DNA of 64,000 bases from Ensifer sp. LCM 4579. GTDB lineage: Bacteria > Pseudomonadota > Alphaproteobacteria > Rhizobiales > Rhizobiaceae. The position numbers and the translations under genes are program-made. The stretch spans positions 24,556 to 88,555 of the forward strand of contig NZ_MDDV01000009.1 of the NCBI RefSeq assembly GCF_001854885.1. Reading direction: 5' to 3'. The notes beneath the pieces were generated by a model. The model did not search any database and was not told the DNA's origin. It saw only the letters and a program-made list of their open reading frames with translations. Positions 7,965 through 17,410 of this stretch are shown piece by piece. How positions within the stretch are numbered: position 1 is the stretch's first letter; each line of letters starts with the position of its first letter.

Positions 7965-8747
7965 TTGAACGAGGATCCGACCATTCCCAACGACAGCCCA
8001 TCAGATGAAAAGCTCCGACGCGAGTCCCGGGACCAGCCGCTTTCATTGCACCAGAAGATTCTCAGCGAGGTCGAGGGGCATATCCTGTCGGGGGACTGGC
8101 CGCCGGGCCACCGCATTCCCTTCGAGCACGAGCTGACGGAGCAATATGGCTGTTCGCGCATGACGGTGAATAAGGCGCTCTCCGAGCTCGTCAAGCGCGG
8201 TCTGATCGAGCGCCGGCGCAAATCCGGGAGTTACGTCACCTTTCCGCAGGTCCAGTCGGCGGTGATGGAAATCCACGACGTCAAGCTCGAGGTCGAATCG
8301 CTCGGCCTCGATTACGCCTATCGGCGCGACGGACGAATCATACGCGAAATCGGTGCCGGAGACCGCGAGCGCATCGATCTGCCGGCCTCATCGAAACTGC
8401 TCGAAATCAGTTGCCGGCATTTCGCCGGCGGGCGGCCTTTCTGTCTGGAGGAGCGGCTGATCAGCCTTACGGCCGTGCCGGAGGCCGAGGCCGAGCCTTT
8501 CGAGACGGTCGCCCCGGGGTCCTGGCTGCTCGGCAAGGTACCCTGGAGCACGGCCGAGCACCGCATCAGGGCGGTGGCGGCGGGCCGGCTGGCGGCCCAG
8601 GCGCTCGACGTTGCGGCCGGCAGCCCTTGCCTCGTCATCGAGCGGCGGACCTGGAGCGGCGGCGCGCCGGTCACGAGCGTGCGGCTGACCTATCCGGGCG
8701 ACCGGCACGAGCTCGTCGCCGAGTTTCAACCGAGTGCGGTCGGCTGA
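7965..8747 (+). CDS. GntR-family regulator with UTRA domain (HutC-like)
   Basis: 260-residue regulator. The GntR winged helix spans about 27-95 (LHQKILSEVEGHILSGDWPP; CSRMTVNKALSELVKRGLIE), followed by a UTRA ligand domain ending in VIERRTWSGGAPVTSVRLTY. WSTAEHRIRAVAA and ERRTW resemble HutC, the histidine-utilisation repressor that senses urocanate, but no hut genes adjoin it, so the ligand is uncertain. No ATG start fits; the frame opens with TTG at 7965 behind a weak AAGG-type ribosome site. It is divergent from repA, with two identical palindromes between them that may be its operators. Confidence 0.85.
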   Translation: MNEDPTIPNDSPSDEKLRRESRDQPLSLHQKILSEVEGHILSGDWPPGHRIPFEHELTEQYGCSRMTVNKALSELVKRGLIERRRKSGSYVTFPQVQSAVMEIHDVKLEVESLGLDYAYRRDGRIIREIGAGDRERIDLPASSKLLEISCRHFAGGRPFCLEERLISLTAVPEAEAEPFETVAPGSWLLGKVPWSTAEHRIRAVAAGRLAAQALDVAAGSPCLVIERRTWSGGAPVTSVRLTYPGDRHELVAEFQPSAVG

Positions 8748-8748
8748 T

Positions 8749-8852
8749 CTACAGCGCCGCGCGTCTTATTAGACGCGCAAAGGTCGCTGTAGCACTTTGA
8801 ATTGCTGCATGTCTTTGTCCTTTAATCGAGGTCGACTAAAGGAGTCATGCAG
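8749..8852. repeat. Rhizobial palindromic repeat (double hairpin)
   Basis: The first module starts CTACAGCG and ends CGCTGTAG (8749-8792), with inner arms GCGCGTCT/AGACGCGC. The second pairs CTGCATG (8805-8811) with CATGCAG (8846-8852) and TCCTTTA with TAAAGGA. Related modules occur at 25329, 28693, 38554 and 63819. It follows the regulator stop directly and is of the intergenic mosaic type seen in Sinorhizobium. Confidence 0.8.
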
Positions 8853-9037
8853 TCGGGCGGCGGCCGCGCCCTCTCGAAACGCAACGCCGCAGCGGCCCTC
8901 GCGCGGAGTAAGGGCCCGGCAAGCGATTTCGCGCCCGCAATTCAGGTGCTTCGCAAGAAAAGTCAACAATCTCTGGCGCTTTTGCGCTCCGAGGGGCATC
9001 CTGTCACAGTGTCATCCAGGCAGAGGGAGGAACGCCG

Positions 9038-10999
9038 ATGCGCTGTTTCACTGTACTCGGTCCTTCGCAGATCGGAAAATCCACGCTCGTGGAAAGATTG
9101 AGCTCGCTGGAGGGCGAGCCGAAAAAGTCAGTATCCCCTTATGGTTTAGCAATTACTGAATTCGAATTCGGTGGCGAGCCGTGGTGCGCGCTCGACGTGC
9201 CCGGCAACAGCGAGGCGATCCCGCTGGCACAGGATGCTTTGCTCGCCAGCGACGCCTGCGTGCTCCCAATTTCCCCCGTTCTCGAGGAGGCCGTGCTGGC
9301 CGCACCATATCTGCGCGTGATCGAGGCTTCGGGGACGCCTTGCATTCTCTTCGTCAACCGCATGGATGAGCCGCGCGGGCGGCTGAGAGATATTGTCGCC
9401 GCGCTGCAGGATTACTGCAGCCGTCCGCTTGTTCTCCGGCAGATCCCCATCCGCGACGGCGACAAGATCATCGGCATTTGCGATCTCATTTCGGAACGGG
9501 CCTGGCGCTATCGCGAAGGCCAGACTTCCGCCCTGTTCGAAATCCCCGAGAGCGCGGCCGAGCGCGAACATGAGGCGCGCGCCGAACTGCTGGAGCATCT
9601 TTCCGAGTTCGACGACTGGCTGCTTGAAGAGTTGATCGAAGATCGCGAGCCGGCGAGCGATACGATCTACCAGATCTCGACACGGGTGCTCTCCGAAAAC
9701 AAGATCATTCCGGTGCTCCTTGGGGCGGCAAGCCACAACAATGGCATCATGCGGCTGATGAAGGCACTTCGTCATGAGGCGCCGCGCGTCGAGGCGCTGC
9801 GAAGGCGGTTGGCCGCATCCGCCGGCATCGACGAGTCGACGCTGACCGCCGTCAGCTTCCACGCCCATCACCGCCAAAGCGTCGGCAAGACGGTCGTCGC
9901 CCGCGCTCTGCAGAACGGAGTAAAACAGGGAGCGACGCTCGGCGGTGCCGGCCTCGGCGCGTTGCAGGATCCAGCCAATGGCCGGGCCATGTCTTCGGGC
10001 ATCACGGTTGCCGGACAGGTTTTCGCCGCCGTCAAATCGGACCATCTCGCCGTTCCTTCCCTGCTCACGGCCAATGCGGCGATCGCGCCACCGGACTGGA
10101 CCACCCCGCCGCCGCCGATGTTCGAGCGAATCCTGGTGCCGGAAAGCGAGCGCGACGAAAACAAGCTATCCGAGACGCTGGCGAAGCTTGCCGAAACCGA
10201 TCGCGGCCTGAAGGTGATGCAGGAGGAGGGGACCGGTGCTCAGATGGTCTGCGCCCAGGGGCCGGTGCATCTGCGTGACGTTTGCCGCATGCTTGCCGAT
10301 GTCTTCCACGTCACGGTGACCGATCGCGCGCCGAGCCCGGTCTATCGCGAAACCATATCGAAATCCGCCGACGTTCACTATCGCCACCGCAAGCAGACGG
10401 GCGGCGCCGGCCAATTCGCCGACGTCAAGCTGAGCGTCCATCCGAACGGGCGAGGGGAGGGGTTCTCCTTTGCCGAAACCATCAAGGGTGGCGCCGTTCC
10501 GCGCAATTTCATACCGGCGGTTGAAGCCGGCGCGCGCGAGGCCATGGACAAGGGGCCGCTCGGCTTCCAAGCGATCGATATCGGCGTCGTCCTCACGGAC
10601 GGCCAGCACCATTCGGTCGACAGTTCCGAACACGCTTTCCGGACGGCCGGAAAGCTCGGCGTGCGTCAGGCGCTCTCGCAAGCGGCCTCCGTTCTGTTGC
10701 AGCCGATCTTCCGGATCGAGATCCACGTGCCGTCGATCCATTCCGGCGGTCTCGTGCCGATCGTCTCCACGCTCAAGGGTCAAATCCTCGGCTTCGACCG
10801 GGACGACGCGGCGAAGGGGTGGGACATCTTTCGCGCCCTCGTCCCCGGCGGCGCCCTTGAAGATCTGGCGCGTTCGCTCAGATCGGCGACGCAGGGCATC
10901 GGCTATTTCTCGAAGAGCTTCGACCATTTCGAGGAGCTCTACGGCAAGGAGGCGCAGGCGATCATCACCGCGCACAGTGCCCAGGCGAACGAGCATTAG
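9038..10999 (+). CDS. Elongation factor G paralogue (EF-G-like GTPase)
   Basis: 653-residue homologue of EF-G. It has a P-loop GPSQIGKS at 8-15, a guanine-specificity motif NRMD at 107-110, domain II from about 270, domain III (FERILVPESERDENKLSETL), domain IV (HRKQTGGAGQFADVKL) and domain V (IEIHVPSIHSGGLVPIVSTL). It is about 50 residues shorter than canonical EF-G. The G3 motif is DVPGN (53-57) instead of DTPGH, so the catalytic histidine is replaced by Asn. It is probably not the main translocase. A role in recycling, stress or antibiotic response is possible but inferred. Good ribosome site AGGGAGG upstream. Confidence 0.88.
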   Translation: MRCFTVLGPSQIGKSTLVERLSSLEGEPKKSVSPYGLAITEFEFGGEPWCALDVPGNSEAIPLAQDALLASDACVLPISPVLEEAVLAAPYLRVIEASGTPCILFVNRMDEPRGRLRDIVAALQDYCSRPLVLRQIPIRDGDKIIGICDLISERAWRYREGQTSALFEIPESAAEREHEARAELLEHLSEFDDWLLEELIEDREPASDTIYQISTRVLSENKIIPVLLGAASHNNGIMRLMKALRHEAPRVEALRRRLAASAGIDESTLTAVSFHAHHRQSVGKTVVARALQNGVKQGATLGGAGLGALQDPANGRAMSSGITVAGQVFAAVKSDHLAVPSLLTANAAIAPPDWTTPPPPMFERILVPESERDENKLSETLAKLAETDRGLKVMQEEGTGAQMVCAQGPVHLRDVCRMLADVFHVTVTDRAPSPVYRETISKSADVHYRHRKQTGGAGQFADVKLSVHPNGRGEGFSFAETIKGGAVPRNFIPAVEAGAREAMDKGPLGFQAIDIGVVLTDGQHHSVDSSEHAFRTAGKLGVRQALSQAASVLLQPIFRIEIHVPSIHSGGLVPIVSTLKGQILGFDRDDAAKGWDIFRALVPGGALEDLARSLRSATQGIGYFSKSFDHFEELYGKEAQAIITAHSAQANEH

Positions 11000-11181
11000 C
11001 CAAAGGCCATCCTCGACAGGTCAATGCCGAAGGTGGCGATGTGTCGGACGCCGATATCGATGCCGCGCTGGAAGCTGAGGCTGCCCAACTGGCTGCCGCA
11101 GCTTCGCATGCCCTCGCCTCGATGCGGTCGGCGTTGTGCTCGAGGCGGTGGAGGATGCCGTCGGCAATGGTTCTTGTTTGA

Positions 11182-11208
11182 TGAGCATGCTTATAATATA
11201 GTAAGCTC
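11182..11208 (+). promoter_or_regulatory. Promoter -10 and MarR-type operator overlapping the marR start
   Basis: Perfect TATAAT at 11192-11197 inside an imperfect inverted repeat (TGAGC..GCTTA / TAAGC..CTCA) that reaches the ATG at 11209. There is no clear ribosome site. A transcript from this -10 would begin only a few bases before the ATG, so the mRNA could be leaderless and self-repressed by the regulator. Confidence 0.55.
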
Positions 11209-11688
11209 ATGAATACGTCGGACGCACGTCTTCTTCCCTCGGATGTCGAGCGGCTTGGCCTCCTCCTGCACACCATTCCGCGGCTGATGCGCAAGCGCTT
11301 CGAGCGGTGGGGAAACGAGCATGGGCTTTCGGTCGCTCAATGGCGACTTCTCGCCTGGACTCTAAGGGAAGACGGTGCAACTCAGGCTCGACTCGCCGAG
11401 CTTCTGGAGATCGAGCCAATCAGCGTATCGCGCCTGATCGACCGGATGGAAGAAGGCGGCTGGGTCGAGCGAAGACAGGGTGTGGAGGACAGGCGCGTGC
11501 GCAGGGTCTTCGCCACGCCCAAGGCGCGCGACGCCCATAAGGGGATCAAGAGACAGGTCAGCCAGATCTACGAAGAGGCGCTCGCGGGGCTCGACCAAAA
11601 CCAGCGCGCGATGCTGATCGGCGCGCTCGAGAGGATGTCGGAAAACCTCTCGGACGATGACGAGGCGCATTTGAGGACCATGCGGTGA
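11209..11688 (+). CDS. MarR-family transcriptional regulator
   Basis: 159-residue winged-helix regulator. The MarR core lies at about 30-115 (WRLLAWTLREDGATQARLAE, EPISVSRLIDRMEEGGWVER, DRRVRRVFATPKA). It sits directly upstream of an emrA/emrB-like efflux pair in the same direction, the typical arrangement in which the repressor is released by a pump substrate such as an aromatic or phenolic compound. An AT-rich inverted repeat covers its promoter and start codon, indicating autoregulation. 16 bases separate it from the next gene, so the three are probably one operon. Confidence 0.92.
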   Translation: MNTSDARLLPSDVERLGLLLHTIPRLMRKRFERWGNEHGLSVAQWRLLAWTLREDGATQARLAELLEIEPISVSRLIDRMEEGGWVERRQGVEDRRVRRVFATPKARDAHKGIKRQVSQIYEEALAGLDQNQRAMLIGALERMSENLSDDDEAHLRTMR

Positions 11689-11704
11689 AGAAGGTCGTGT
11701 CGAC

Positions 11705-12865
11705 ATGGATGCGATAGCGAAGGCCGAGGAAAAGACGGAACCGATCGAGGTCGATCAGGGGAAGGGCCCCCAAGCGGCGGTTCCACAGCCCGCCCTCGCC
11801 GAGGTGCCGTCGAAAAGGAAGCGCAGTCTTCGGCTCGCGCTGATGATCGCTGTCCCGCTCGGGCTCGCGGTGGGCGGCACATGGTGGTGGGTCACCGGCG
11901 GTCGGTATGAGGAGACCGAGGACGCCTATCTGCACCAGCCGAAGGTTTCGATCGCTTCTCAGATCGCCGGCCGCATCGTTGAATCCGGCGTTGCCGACAG
12001 CAAGCGCGTGAGAACCGGCGACGTGCTCTTCAAGGTCGATCCGGAGCCTTATCGCATTGCCCTCGATGAGGCGGATGCCGCTCTCGCCGGCGCGCGTATT
12101 CAGGTCGAGCAGTTGCGCGCCGCCTACGGCCAGGCAGAGGCGCAGGCGCGAGATGCCAGAAGCGAGGTCGAGTACATGACGACCCAGCTCCAGCGCCAGC
12201 AGGACCTGTCACAAAAGGGCGTGTCCTCCCAGTCCGTCCTCGATGAGGTCAAACGTAACCTGCAAAAGGCCCGGGAGGATCTGAGCACCGCCCGGCAGGC
12301 AGTGGCGAGCGCGCTGGCAGCCCTCGGTGGTAATCCCGACATCGAGACGGATAAGCATCCGACGGTCCTTGCAGCCCTCGCCGCGCACCACAAGGCGGCT
12401 TATGAGATGCAGCAGACGATCGTCAAGGCGCCCGTCGACGGCGTCATAGCCAAGGCTTCCGACTTCAGCGTCGGCCAGAACATCAGCGCCGAGACGCCGC
12501 TTTTCACGCTGGTTGAGACGCAGAACTCCTGGGTGGAGGCGAACTTCAAGGAAACGCAGCTCACGCACATGAAGCCGGGGCAGGCGGCCAGGATCGTCTT
12601 CGATACATATCCCGACCGTCCGATCGAGGCGACGGTGGAGGATATTACCGTCGGCACGGGCGCGGAATTCTCGCTGCTTCCGGCGCAAAACGCCACGGGC
12701 AACTGGGTGAAGGTGACGCAACGCATCCCCGTGCGCCTGCGGCTTGGCCCAGGGGTCGACATTCCGCTGCGCACCGGCATGAGCGCGACGGTAACGGTCG
12801 ACACCAAGGTGGAGCGCGGCTTCGCGAGCCTCTTCGGTGGCCGCAGGGTGAAGGCGCGCGAGTAG
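11705..12865 (+). CDS. emrA: EmrA-type membrane fusion (HlyD-family) efflux protein
   Basis: 386-residue periplasmic adaptor of a tripartite efflux pump. It has a cytoplasmic N-terminal tail rich in charged residues, one membrane anchor at about 41-63 (LALMIAVPLGLAVGGTWWWV), a split lipoyl/barrel-sandwich domain (EETEDAYLHQPKVSIASQIA ... VKAPVDGVIAKASDFSVGQN) with a coiled-coil hairpin between, then a beta-barrel (NSWVEANFKETQLTHMKPGQ). It links the MFS pump encoded 26 bases downstream to an outer-membrane channel that is not encoded here. Confidence 0.93.
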   Translation: MDAIAKAEEKTEPIEVDQGKGPQAAVPQPALAEVPSKRKRSLRLALMIAVPLGLAVGGTWWWVTGGRYEETEDAYLHQPKVSIASQIAGRIVESGVADSKRVRTGDVLFKVDPEPYRIALDEADAALAGARIQVEQLRAAYGQAEAQARDARSEVEYMTTQLQRQQDLSQKGVSSQSVLDEVKRNLQKAREDLSTARQAVASALAALGGNPDIETDKHPTVLAALAAHHKAAYEMQQTIVKAPVDGVIAKASDFSVGQNISAETPLFTLVETQNSWVEANFKETQLTHMKPGQAARIVFDTYPDRPIEATVEDITVGTGAEFSLLPAQNATGNWVKVTQRIPVRLRLGPGVDIPLRTGMSATVTVDTKVERGFASLFGGRRVKARE

Positions 12866-12891
12866 AAGGCTGCGCAGGGCAGAAGAATGCA

Positions 12892-14409
12892 ATGGCTGAT
12901 GCGGGCACTGGTACTCACGAGGCAGTCCCTCATCGCGGGCTGATCACGATCGCGATCATGCTCGGCACCATCATGCAGGTGCTGGACACGACGATCGCGA
13001 ATGTGGCGCTGCCGTCGATGCAGGGCGATCTCAACGCGGCGCCCGACACCATCACCTGGGTGCTCACTTCCTATATTGTGGCCGCCGCCATCATGACGCC
13101 GGTTACGGGCTGGCTCTCCGACCGGCTCGGCCGGCGGGAGTTCTATCTCGTGACGATTACCGGATTCACGGCGTTCTCCATGCTGTGCGGGCTGGCGTGG
13201 AACCTGGACGTCATGGTCTTGTTCCGCCTGATGCAAGGCGTTTTCGGCGCCGCAATCGTGCCACTGGCGCAGGCCTTCCTGCTCGACATCAACCCGAAGG
13301 AGAAATACGGTCAGGCGATGGCCGTATTCGGCGCCGGTCTCATGGTGGCGCCGATTGTCGGCCCGACCCTCGGCGGCTGGCTGACGGAATCGCTCAATTG
13401 GCGCTGGGTGTTCTTCATCAACCTGCCGGTGGGCATCCTGAGCTTCCTTGGCTCTGCGGCCTATCTGCCGCGCGCGCCGAGGCGCCGGCGCAACTTCGAC
13501 TTCTTCGGCTTCGCGGCGCTCTCGCTGGGCGTGGGTGCGCTCCAGCTCATGCTCGACCGCGGCGGCGAGGTCGACTGGTTCTCGGCCACCGAGATATGGA
13601 TCGAGCTCGGCCTCGCGATCACCGGTTTCTGGGTTTTCGCCGTGCACATCATGACGGGCGAGGATACCTTCATCGAAGCCCGGATCTTCCGCGACCGCAA
13701 TCTGGTGACGGGACTCGCATTCATCTTCGTGGTGGGCGTTGTCTTGCTCGCGGCACTGGCGCTCTTGCCGCCGATGCTTTCGCGCGTCTTCGGCTATTCG
13801 ACGATGCTGACCGGCGTCGTCATGGCGCCGCGCGGCGTAGGCACGATGATCTCCATGATCCTCGTCGGCCAACTGGTGCGTTTCATCGACGCGCGGGTCC
13901 TGGTGGTAGCGGGGCTGCTGTTGACCGCGTGGTCACTCGAGATGATGACGGGCTTCTCGCCACAGATGGACGCATGGCCGATCATCGTTTCCGGCGTCGT
14001 TCAGGGGCTCGGCCTGGGGCTGTTGTTCGTCCCCCTTTCAACAGTGACCTTCGCAACGCTCGCTCCGCAGGACCGTACCGACGGCACCAGCCTGTTCAGC
14101 CTGATGCGCAACATCGGATCGAGCATTGGCATCTCGGTCGTGACGGCCCTGCTTACGCGCAACACGCAGGTCAACCACGCCGAGCTTGCGACCCATATCT
14201 CGCCCTTCAACCCGAACCTCTGGACCACTCTGCCAGGCGCCGCCAAGGGCGACCCGACGTCGCTCGCGATCATGAACCAGCTCGTCAACCAGCAGGCGCT
14301 GATGATCTCCTACATCGACGATTTCAGGTTCATGATGATCATCACGCTCTTCGCTATCCCCTTGGTCTTCCTGATGAGAGTGCCCAGGAAGGTGCCGACG
14401 AGGGCATGA
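12892..14409 (+). CDS. emrB: EmrB/QacA-type MFS multidrug transporter (DHA2, 14 TM)
   Basis: 505-residue proton-coupled drug exporter of the inner membrane. The DHA2 hallmark MQVLDTTIANVALPSMQGDL is near residue 24, followed by GWLSDRLGRREFY (loop 2-3 signature) and many hydrophobic helices consistent with 14 membrane spans. It works with the EmrA-like adaptor upstream. Substrates are unknown, with MarR control suggesting aromatic compounds. A GC-rich hairpin follows its stop codon and separates it from the convergent liv operon. Confidence 0.93.
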   Translation: MADAGTGTHEAVPHRGLITIAIMLGTIMQVLDTTIANVALPSMQGDLNAAPDTITWVLTSYIVAAAIMTPVTGWLSDRLGRREFYLVTITGFTAFSMLCGLAWNLDVMVLFRLMQGVFGAAIVPLAQAFLLDINPKEKYGQAMAVFGAGLMVAPIVGPTLGGWLTESLNWRWVFFINLPVGILSFLGSAAYLPRAPRRRRNFDFFGFAALSLGVGALQLMLDRGGEVDWFSATEIWIELGLAITGFWVFAVHIMTGEDTFIEARIFRDRNLVTGLAFIFVVGVVLLAALALLPPMLSRVFGYSTMLTGVVMAPRGVGTMISMILVGQLVRFIDARVLVVAGLLLTAWSLEMMTGFSPQMDAWPIIVSGVVQGLGLGLLFVPLSTVTFATLAPQDRTDGTSLFSLMRNIGSSIGISVVTALLTRNTQVNHAELATHISPFNPNLWTTLPGAAKGDPTSLAIMNQLVNQQALMISYIDDFRFMMIITLFAIPLVFLMRVPRKVPTRA

Positions 14410-14441
14410 CGCCGCTCGTCGAGACTGCCGCACGAGCGGCG
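14410..14441. terminator. GC-rich hairpin between convergent emrB and livH
   Basis: Perfect 10-bp stem, CGCCGCTCGT (14410-14419) with ACGAGCGGCG (14432-14441), right at the emrB stop. There is no T-run, so it may act as a bidirectional barrier rather than a strong intrinsic terminator. Confidence 0.5.
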
Positions 14442-14455
14442 GCGCCAGCGCCGCG

Positions 14456-15343
14456 TCAGAGCTTGACGACCGTCTTGCGGGCCAGCAGCCCCTGCGGTGC
14501 GAAGAGCAGGACGCCGATGACAAGCAGGATCGTGACGGCGTCACGGTAGCTGAGCAGGCTCTCGGGCAGATAGGCCTGCAGGAAGACCTCGATGAAGCCA
14601 AGCAGGAAGCCGCCGGCAACGGCGCCGGAGAGGCTGCCGAGGCCACCGATGATCGCGGCGATGAAGGCCTTCAGGACGGGCAGGAAACCCATCAGCGGAT
14701 CGACGCTGCCGCGCTGCGCGACCCAGAGAATTCCGGCAACGCCGGCAAGCAGGCCGGAGATCGCAAAGGCAGTTGCGACGACGGCGTTGGCGCGGATGCC
14801 CATCAGCCGCACGATGGCGAAATCCTCCGAGGCGGCGCGCATGGCGCGGCCGAGCACGGTCGTCCGCAGGAACAGGTTCAATCCGGTCAGCATGAGGACC
14901 GTCACGAGAATGGACGTCGCCTGGATGACGCCGAGATGCAGGCCGGCGATCTCGATCGTTCCCGAGAGGCTTTCAGGCATCGGCACCGGCTTCGGCCGGG
15001 CGGAGATGAAGTTCTGGAAGGCGACGCGGAGGATGGCGCTGACGGCGAAGCTCGTCAAAAGCAGCGTGGTGCCGCTCGCGCCGCGCACCGGCCGAAAGGC
15101 GATACGCTCCATCAGCATCGCAAGCGCGATCGCCACGACCAGTGCACAGGCGATGGCGAGCGGGAAGGGCAGGCCGGAAAGGATAGCGAAACAGAGAGCG
15201 TAACCGGCAGCGGTCATCAGTTCGCCATGGGCGAAATTGATCAGCCCCATGATCGAGAAGACGACGGCAAGTCCAAGCGCCAGAAGCGCATAGGTACCGC
15301 CGAGGCTGAGCGCGTTGACGAGCTGTTGCAGGAACATGTCCAT
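14456..15343 (-). CDS. livH: Branched-chain amino acid-type ABC transporter permease LivH
   Basis: 295-residue inner-membrane permease. It begins in the typical LivH manner (MDMFLQQLVNALSLGGTYAL, then GLAVVFSIMGLINFAHGELM), has about eight hydrophobic segments, and carries the conserved FKAFIAAIIGGLGSLSGAVA-type cytoplasmic loop (here VLKAFIAAIIGGLGSLSGAV). It is the last gene of the minus-strand operon livMG-livK-livF-livH and pairs with the LivM half of the fusion protein. Similar HAAT-family systems import amino acids, amides, urea or aromatic acids, so the actual substrate is open. Confidence 0.93.
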   Translation of the reverse strand: MDMFLQQLVNALSLGGTYALLALGLAVVFSIMGLINFAHGELMTAAGYALCFAILSGLPFPLAIACALVVAIALAMLMERIAFRPVRGASGTTLLLTSFAVSAILRVAFQNFISARPKPVPMPESLSGTIEIAGLHLGVIQATSILVTVLMLTGLNLFLRTTVLGRAMRAASEDFAIVRLMGIRANAVVATAFAISGLLAGVAGILWVAQRGSVDPLMGFLPVLKAFIAAIIGGLGSLSGAVAGGFLLGFIEVFLQAYLPESLLSYRDAVTILLVIGVLLFAPQGLLARKTVVKL

Positions 15344-15377
15344 CGATGTGACCTCTTGGTTCGCCTACGCTAGGGCT

Positions 15378-16115
<738 letters not shown>

Positions 16116-16189
16116 CGGGGCGGTCCTGCCGTACCTGTTGGAATCGATCCCGTTTCAAAACGCGCCCAGGTGAGCTTTAACAACCGGGA

Positions 16190-16216
16190 CGCTCTCCGGG
16201 GGATTGCCGGAGAGCG
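16190..16216 (-). terminator. Hairpin between livK and livF
   Basis: Perfect 10-bp stem, CGCTCTCCGG (16190-16199) with CCGGAGAGCG (16207-16216), just after the binding-protein stop and before livF. Such stems commonly protect the binding-protein mRNA or partly terminate transcription, giving more binding protein than the downstream components. Confidence 0.6.
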
Positions 16217-16224
16217 GCACTGCC

Positions 16225-17388
16225 TCAAGGCGCGGGAATATCGGCCGGGTCCGGAACGCCCTGGCTGATCAGTTGCCGGTCGCCGTCTGCGATCTTGACG
16301 AGCGATACCGATCGCAGCGGCATGCCCTGTGTCCCGGCATAGCTGATCGGACCGGTGACGCCTTCGACATTCTCCAACGAAGCAATCGCGTCGCGAATGG
16401 CGACCGGATCGGTGCTGTCGGCGGCGGTGACGGCGGCGTCGATGACCTTGCCGAGATCATAGCCGTTGGCGATGTAGACGGTGTCCGGCGCCTGACCGAA
16501 CTGCTTCTGATACTTGATGTTGAACTCGGCGAGCGGCGTGCCTTCGGCGGCAAAGCCGGCGGTGGTGAAGACAACGCCGTCTACCAGAGTTCCGAGCCCG
16601 AAGGTGGTCGGCGAATCGATGCCGTCGCTGCCGAGGATAGGGGTCGTGACGCCGGCGCCGCGCAACTGCCGGATGAAGGCAGGGAAGTCGGGCTCGTAGG
16701 CCGAGGTCATGATGACGTCCGGTGCCGGGCTCATCGCCTTGATCTTGGTGACCTCGGCGCCGAAATCCTGCTGGCCCATGCTGAAGGTGCCTTCGCCGAC
16801 GAGTTCACCGCCCTTAGCCCTGAACGCTTCGGCGAAATATTCGGGCAGCTTCAGCGTGTAGGCGCTGTCGGGCGATTTGAGGATGTAGGCCCTTTTGTAG
16901 CCCTTCTCGGCCGCGAAGGCGGCGAGCACGGCCGCCTGGACGTTATCGGCCGGATAGTTGCCGAACATGAAATCGCCGACGGCAAGCGGCATGGTCGGCG
17001 TCGTGGCGCAGAAGGAGAATGCCGGAATCTGGGCAGCCTGCGTCACCTGGCCGGCGGCGATCGAGGGATCCGCATCGCAGGGCGTGATCATGATCTTGAC
17101 GTCCTCGTCGACCAGTTCCTGGGCGATGAGCGCAGTTTGGGCGGCATCCGAGCGCGTGTCCTTGGCGACGAGCTTGATCGGGAACTTGCCCGCCGCGCCG
17201 CCGGCCGCATTGATCTCCTCGACGGCCATTTCGAGGCCCTTCAGCGATGGTTGATCGTAGGGCGCAAGGCCACCGGTCTGGGCGGTTGCGATCCCGATCA
17301 GCAGGTCTTCTGCAAAGGCTGGCAGCGGCGACAGCATGACGCCGCCGAGCATGGTCGTGAGGCACAGGGCCGTGAGGTTCGATGTCAT
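16225..17388 (-). CDS. livK: Periplasmic substrate-binding protein of the liv-type ABC transporter
   Basis: 387-residue periplasmic binding protein with an N-terminal signal peptide (hydrophobic core LTALCLTTMLGGVMLS, probable cleavage after AFA) and the type-I fold hallmarks DLLIGIATAQTGGLAPYDQP and LKGLEMAVEEINAAGG. The frame extends to 17439, but the ATG at 17388 follows GAGGGAGC at a good distance and starts the signal peptide. The ligand is unknown; neighbours that hydrolyse or glutamylate amides hint at an amino-acid or amide substrate. It lies between the LivMG fusion gene (22 bases upstream) and livF. Confidence 0.93.
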   Translation of the reverse strand: MTSNLTALCLTTMLGGVMLSPLPAFAEDLLIGIATAQTGGLAPYDQPSLKGLEMAVEEINAAGGAAGKFPIKLVAKDTRSDAAQTALIAQELVDEDVKIMITPCDADPSIAAGQVTQAAQIPAFSFCATTPTMPLAVGDFMFGNYPADNVQAAVLAAFAAEKGYKRAYILKSPDSAYTLKLPEYFAEAFRAKGGELVGEGTFSMGQQDFGAEVTKIKAMSPAPDVIMTSAYEPDFPAFIRQLRGAGVTTPILGSDGIDSPTTFGLGTLVDGVVFTTAGFAAEGTPLAEFNIKYQKQFGQAPDTVYIANGYDLGKVIDAAVTAADSTDPVAIRDAIASLENVEGVTGPISYAGTQGMPLRSVSLVKIADGDRQLISQGVPDPADIPAP

Positions 17389-17410
17389 CCGAAAGCTCCC
17401 TCTTTTCTCG

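Noticed and set aside
11000..11208. Possible remnant gene between the EF-G paralogue and marR
   Set aside because: One frame gives an Ala/Glu-rich stretch, but no start, family pattern or second piece could be identified, so it is not listed as a pseudogene.
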